DNA of 64,000 nucleotides. Origin: Agelas oroides (Eukaryota; Porifera; Demospongiae; Agelasida; Agelasidae). The notes under the pieces are model-generated. The model was not told where the DNA came from. It saw nothing but the letters and a program-made list of their open reading frames with translations, and did no database searches. The DNA lies in contig OX422183.1 in the NCBI GenBank assembly GCA_949130485.1, positions 22,065,202-22,129,201 on the forward strand, written 5' to 3'. Shown here one piece after another: positions 63,433 to 64,000 of this stretch (positions within the stretch are counted from its first letter, which is position 1; each line of letters opens with the position of its first letter). Position numbers and translations under genes: made by a program.

Positions 63433-64000
63433 GTAAGAGTCTGTCACATGATATAAGACAGTATAATTATTTAAAATGTGTGAAAAGGTAGGGATAGCAT
63501 GCCGAAAATGCAAACAATTAAGGTAGAAATGATATAAAAGTGAAGGTTAATATACAAAGCCTCATCTATCCCTATAATCTTCACCCTAGCTGCAACATAA
63601 TAACTAGAAAATATAGAACATTGTTGGGGCGAGCCTGAGCAAGCTGATACAGGCCATCTCCTAGCAAACTGAAAAATGGGTGCCAGGAGAAGGCTTCTAT
63701 GCATGTCCCTGTGTAGTCTGTCCCCTGCCCAGGGGAAGGCTTGTCTGTCCTCTGTGTAGTCTGTCCCCTGGTACTGGGTGCCAGGGGAAGGCTTGTTTGT
63801 CTATATGTTGTCTGTCTCCTGGCCCGGTGTTCTTAGAGAGGCTCCAGAATCCAGGGGAAGGCATGTCAGTGGAGTTTGTCTCATGTATGGGATAGGACAG
63901 CTACAGTCAGTGTGGATACATATGCATGGACTAAGCTCTACACTAAAATCATGAGCTGAATTTTATAAGTGCCGTTTGCGCATGGCCCTTACCTCGGAAG

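Larger units (their letters stand above)
61022..64000. repeat. 1690-bp tandem segmental duplication
   Basis: 61022-62711 is repeated head to tail from 62712 to the window end (1289 bp of the second unit visible). The junction is exact (TGCCTACATGTATG at 61022 and 62712), and no difference was noticed between copies. Each unit holds a LINE fragment, the LIM-like exon and a flank with CCAGGGGAAGGC repeats. Confidence 0.95.

Overview
The window looks like genomic DNA from a marine invertebrate, most likely a sponge (Porifera). This is inferred from gene content and not proven. The genes have short spliceosomal introns with GT..AG borders, TATA boxes sit upstream of one gene family, vertebrate-type TTAGGG-like motifs recur, and one immune-type gene combines an N-terminal 2A-like recoding/signal peptide with a Death domain, an arrangement reported in sponges and sea urchins. 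Nothing bacterial is present: no operons, no Shine-Dalgarno-led genes, no CRISPR array.

Layout. 0-10 kb: a tandem duplication of a secreted astacin-type metalloprotease. The left copy (445-1932) is broken by two frameshifts and has lost its EGF/second C2 tail. The right copy (5756-7707) is intact at 598 aa: signal peptide, aspartate-switch propeptide, astacin, perforin-like C2, EGF, C2. A third copy survives as a short relic near 9.9 kb. 10.0-11.4 kb: a 10-bp minisatellite. 13.9-21.8 kb, minus strand: a three-exon gene with a 2A-like peptide, a Death domain and an unnamed domain, followed by a ribosomal protein eS12 domain. Its third exon carries stops and a frameshift. Its second intron holds a pogo-like element (15292-20285), which was itself invaded by a decayed Ty3/gypsy LTR retrotransposon (15462-19788).

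26.7-32.1 kb, plus strand: an eight-exon gene for a single-pass receptor (signal peptide, Ig-like, three FN3-like domains, TM, short tyrosine-bearing tail). 32-44.9 kb: gene-poor DNA packed with non-autonomous DNA transposons, several delimited here by terminal inverted repeats plus target-site duplications. There is also a three-copy 'TGTCGAG' repeat module and local tandem repeats. 44.9-52.3 kb: a nested structure bounded by CAGTGGCGGAT inverted termini. It contains seven near-identical 684-685 bp tandem units rich in TTAGGG-like sequence, one of them split by a 634-bp transposon, plus a TTAA-flanked element that carries yet another element. 54.7-64 kb: the 5' part of a plus-strand gene with phase-2 introns that appears to encode a LIM-like zinc finger. 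The finger exon lies inside a 1690-bp unit that is tandemly duplicated and runs off the window end. A CR1-type LINE fragment lies inside the same unit.

Themes: secreted and cell-surface proteins (protease, receptor, 2A/Death protein) set in DNA shaped by small transposons. Two MITE families dominate. One has TAG(T/C)CTCGT-type ends and 9-11 bp target duplications; the other has CAGGGCC-type ends and 5-bp duplications.
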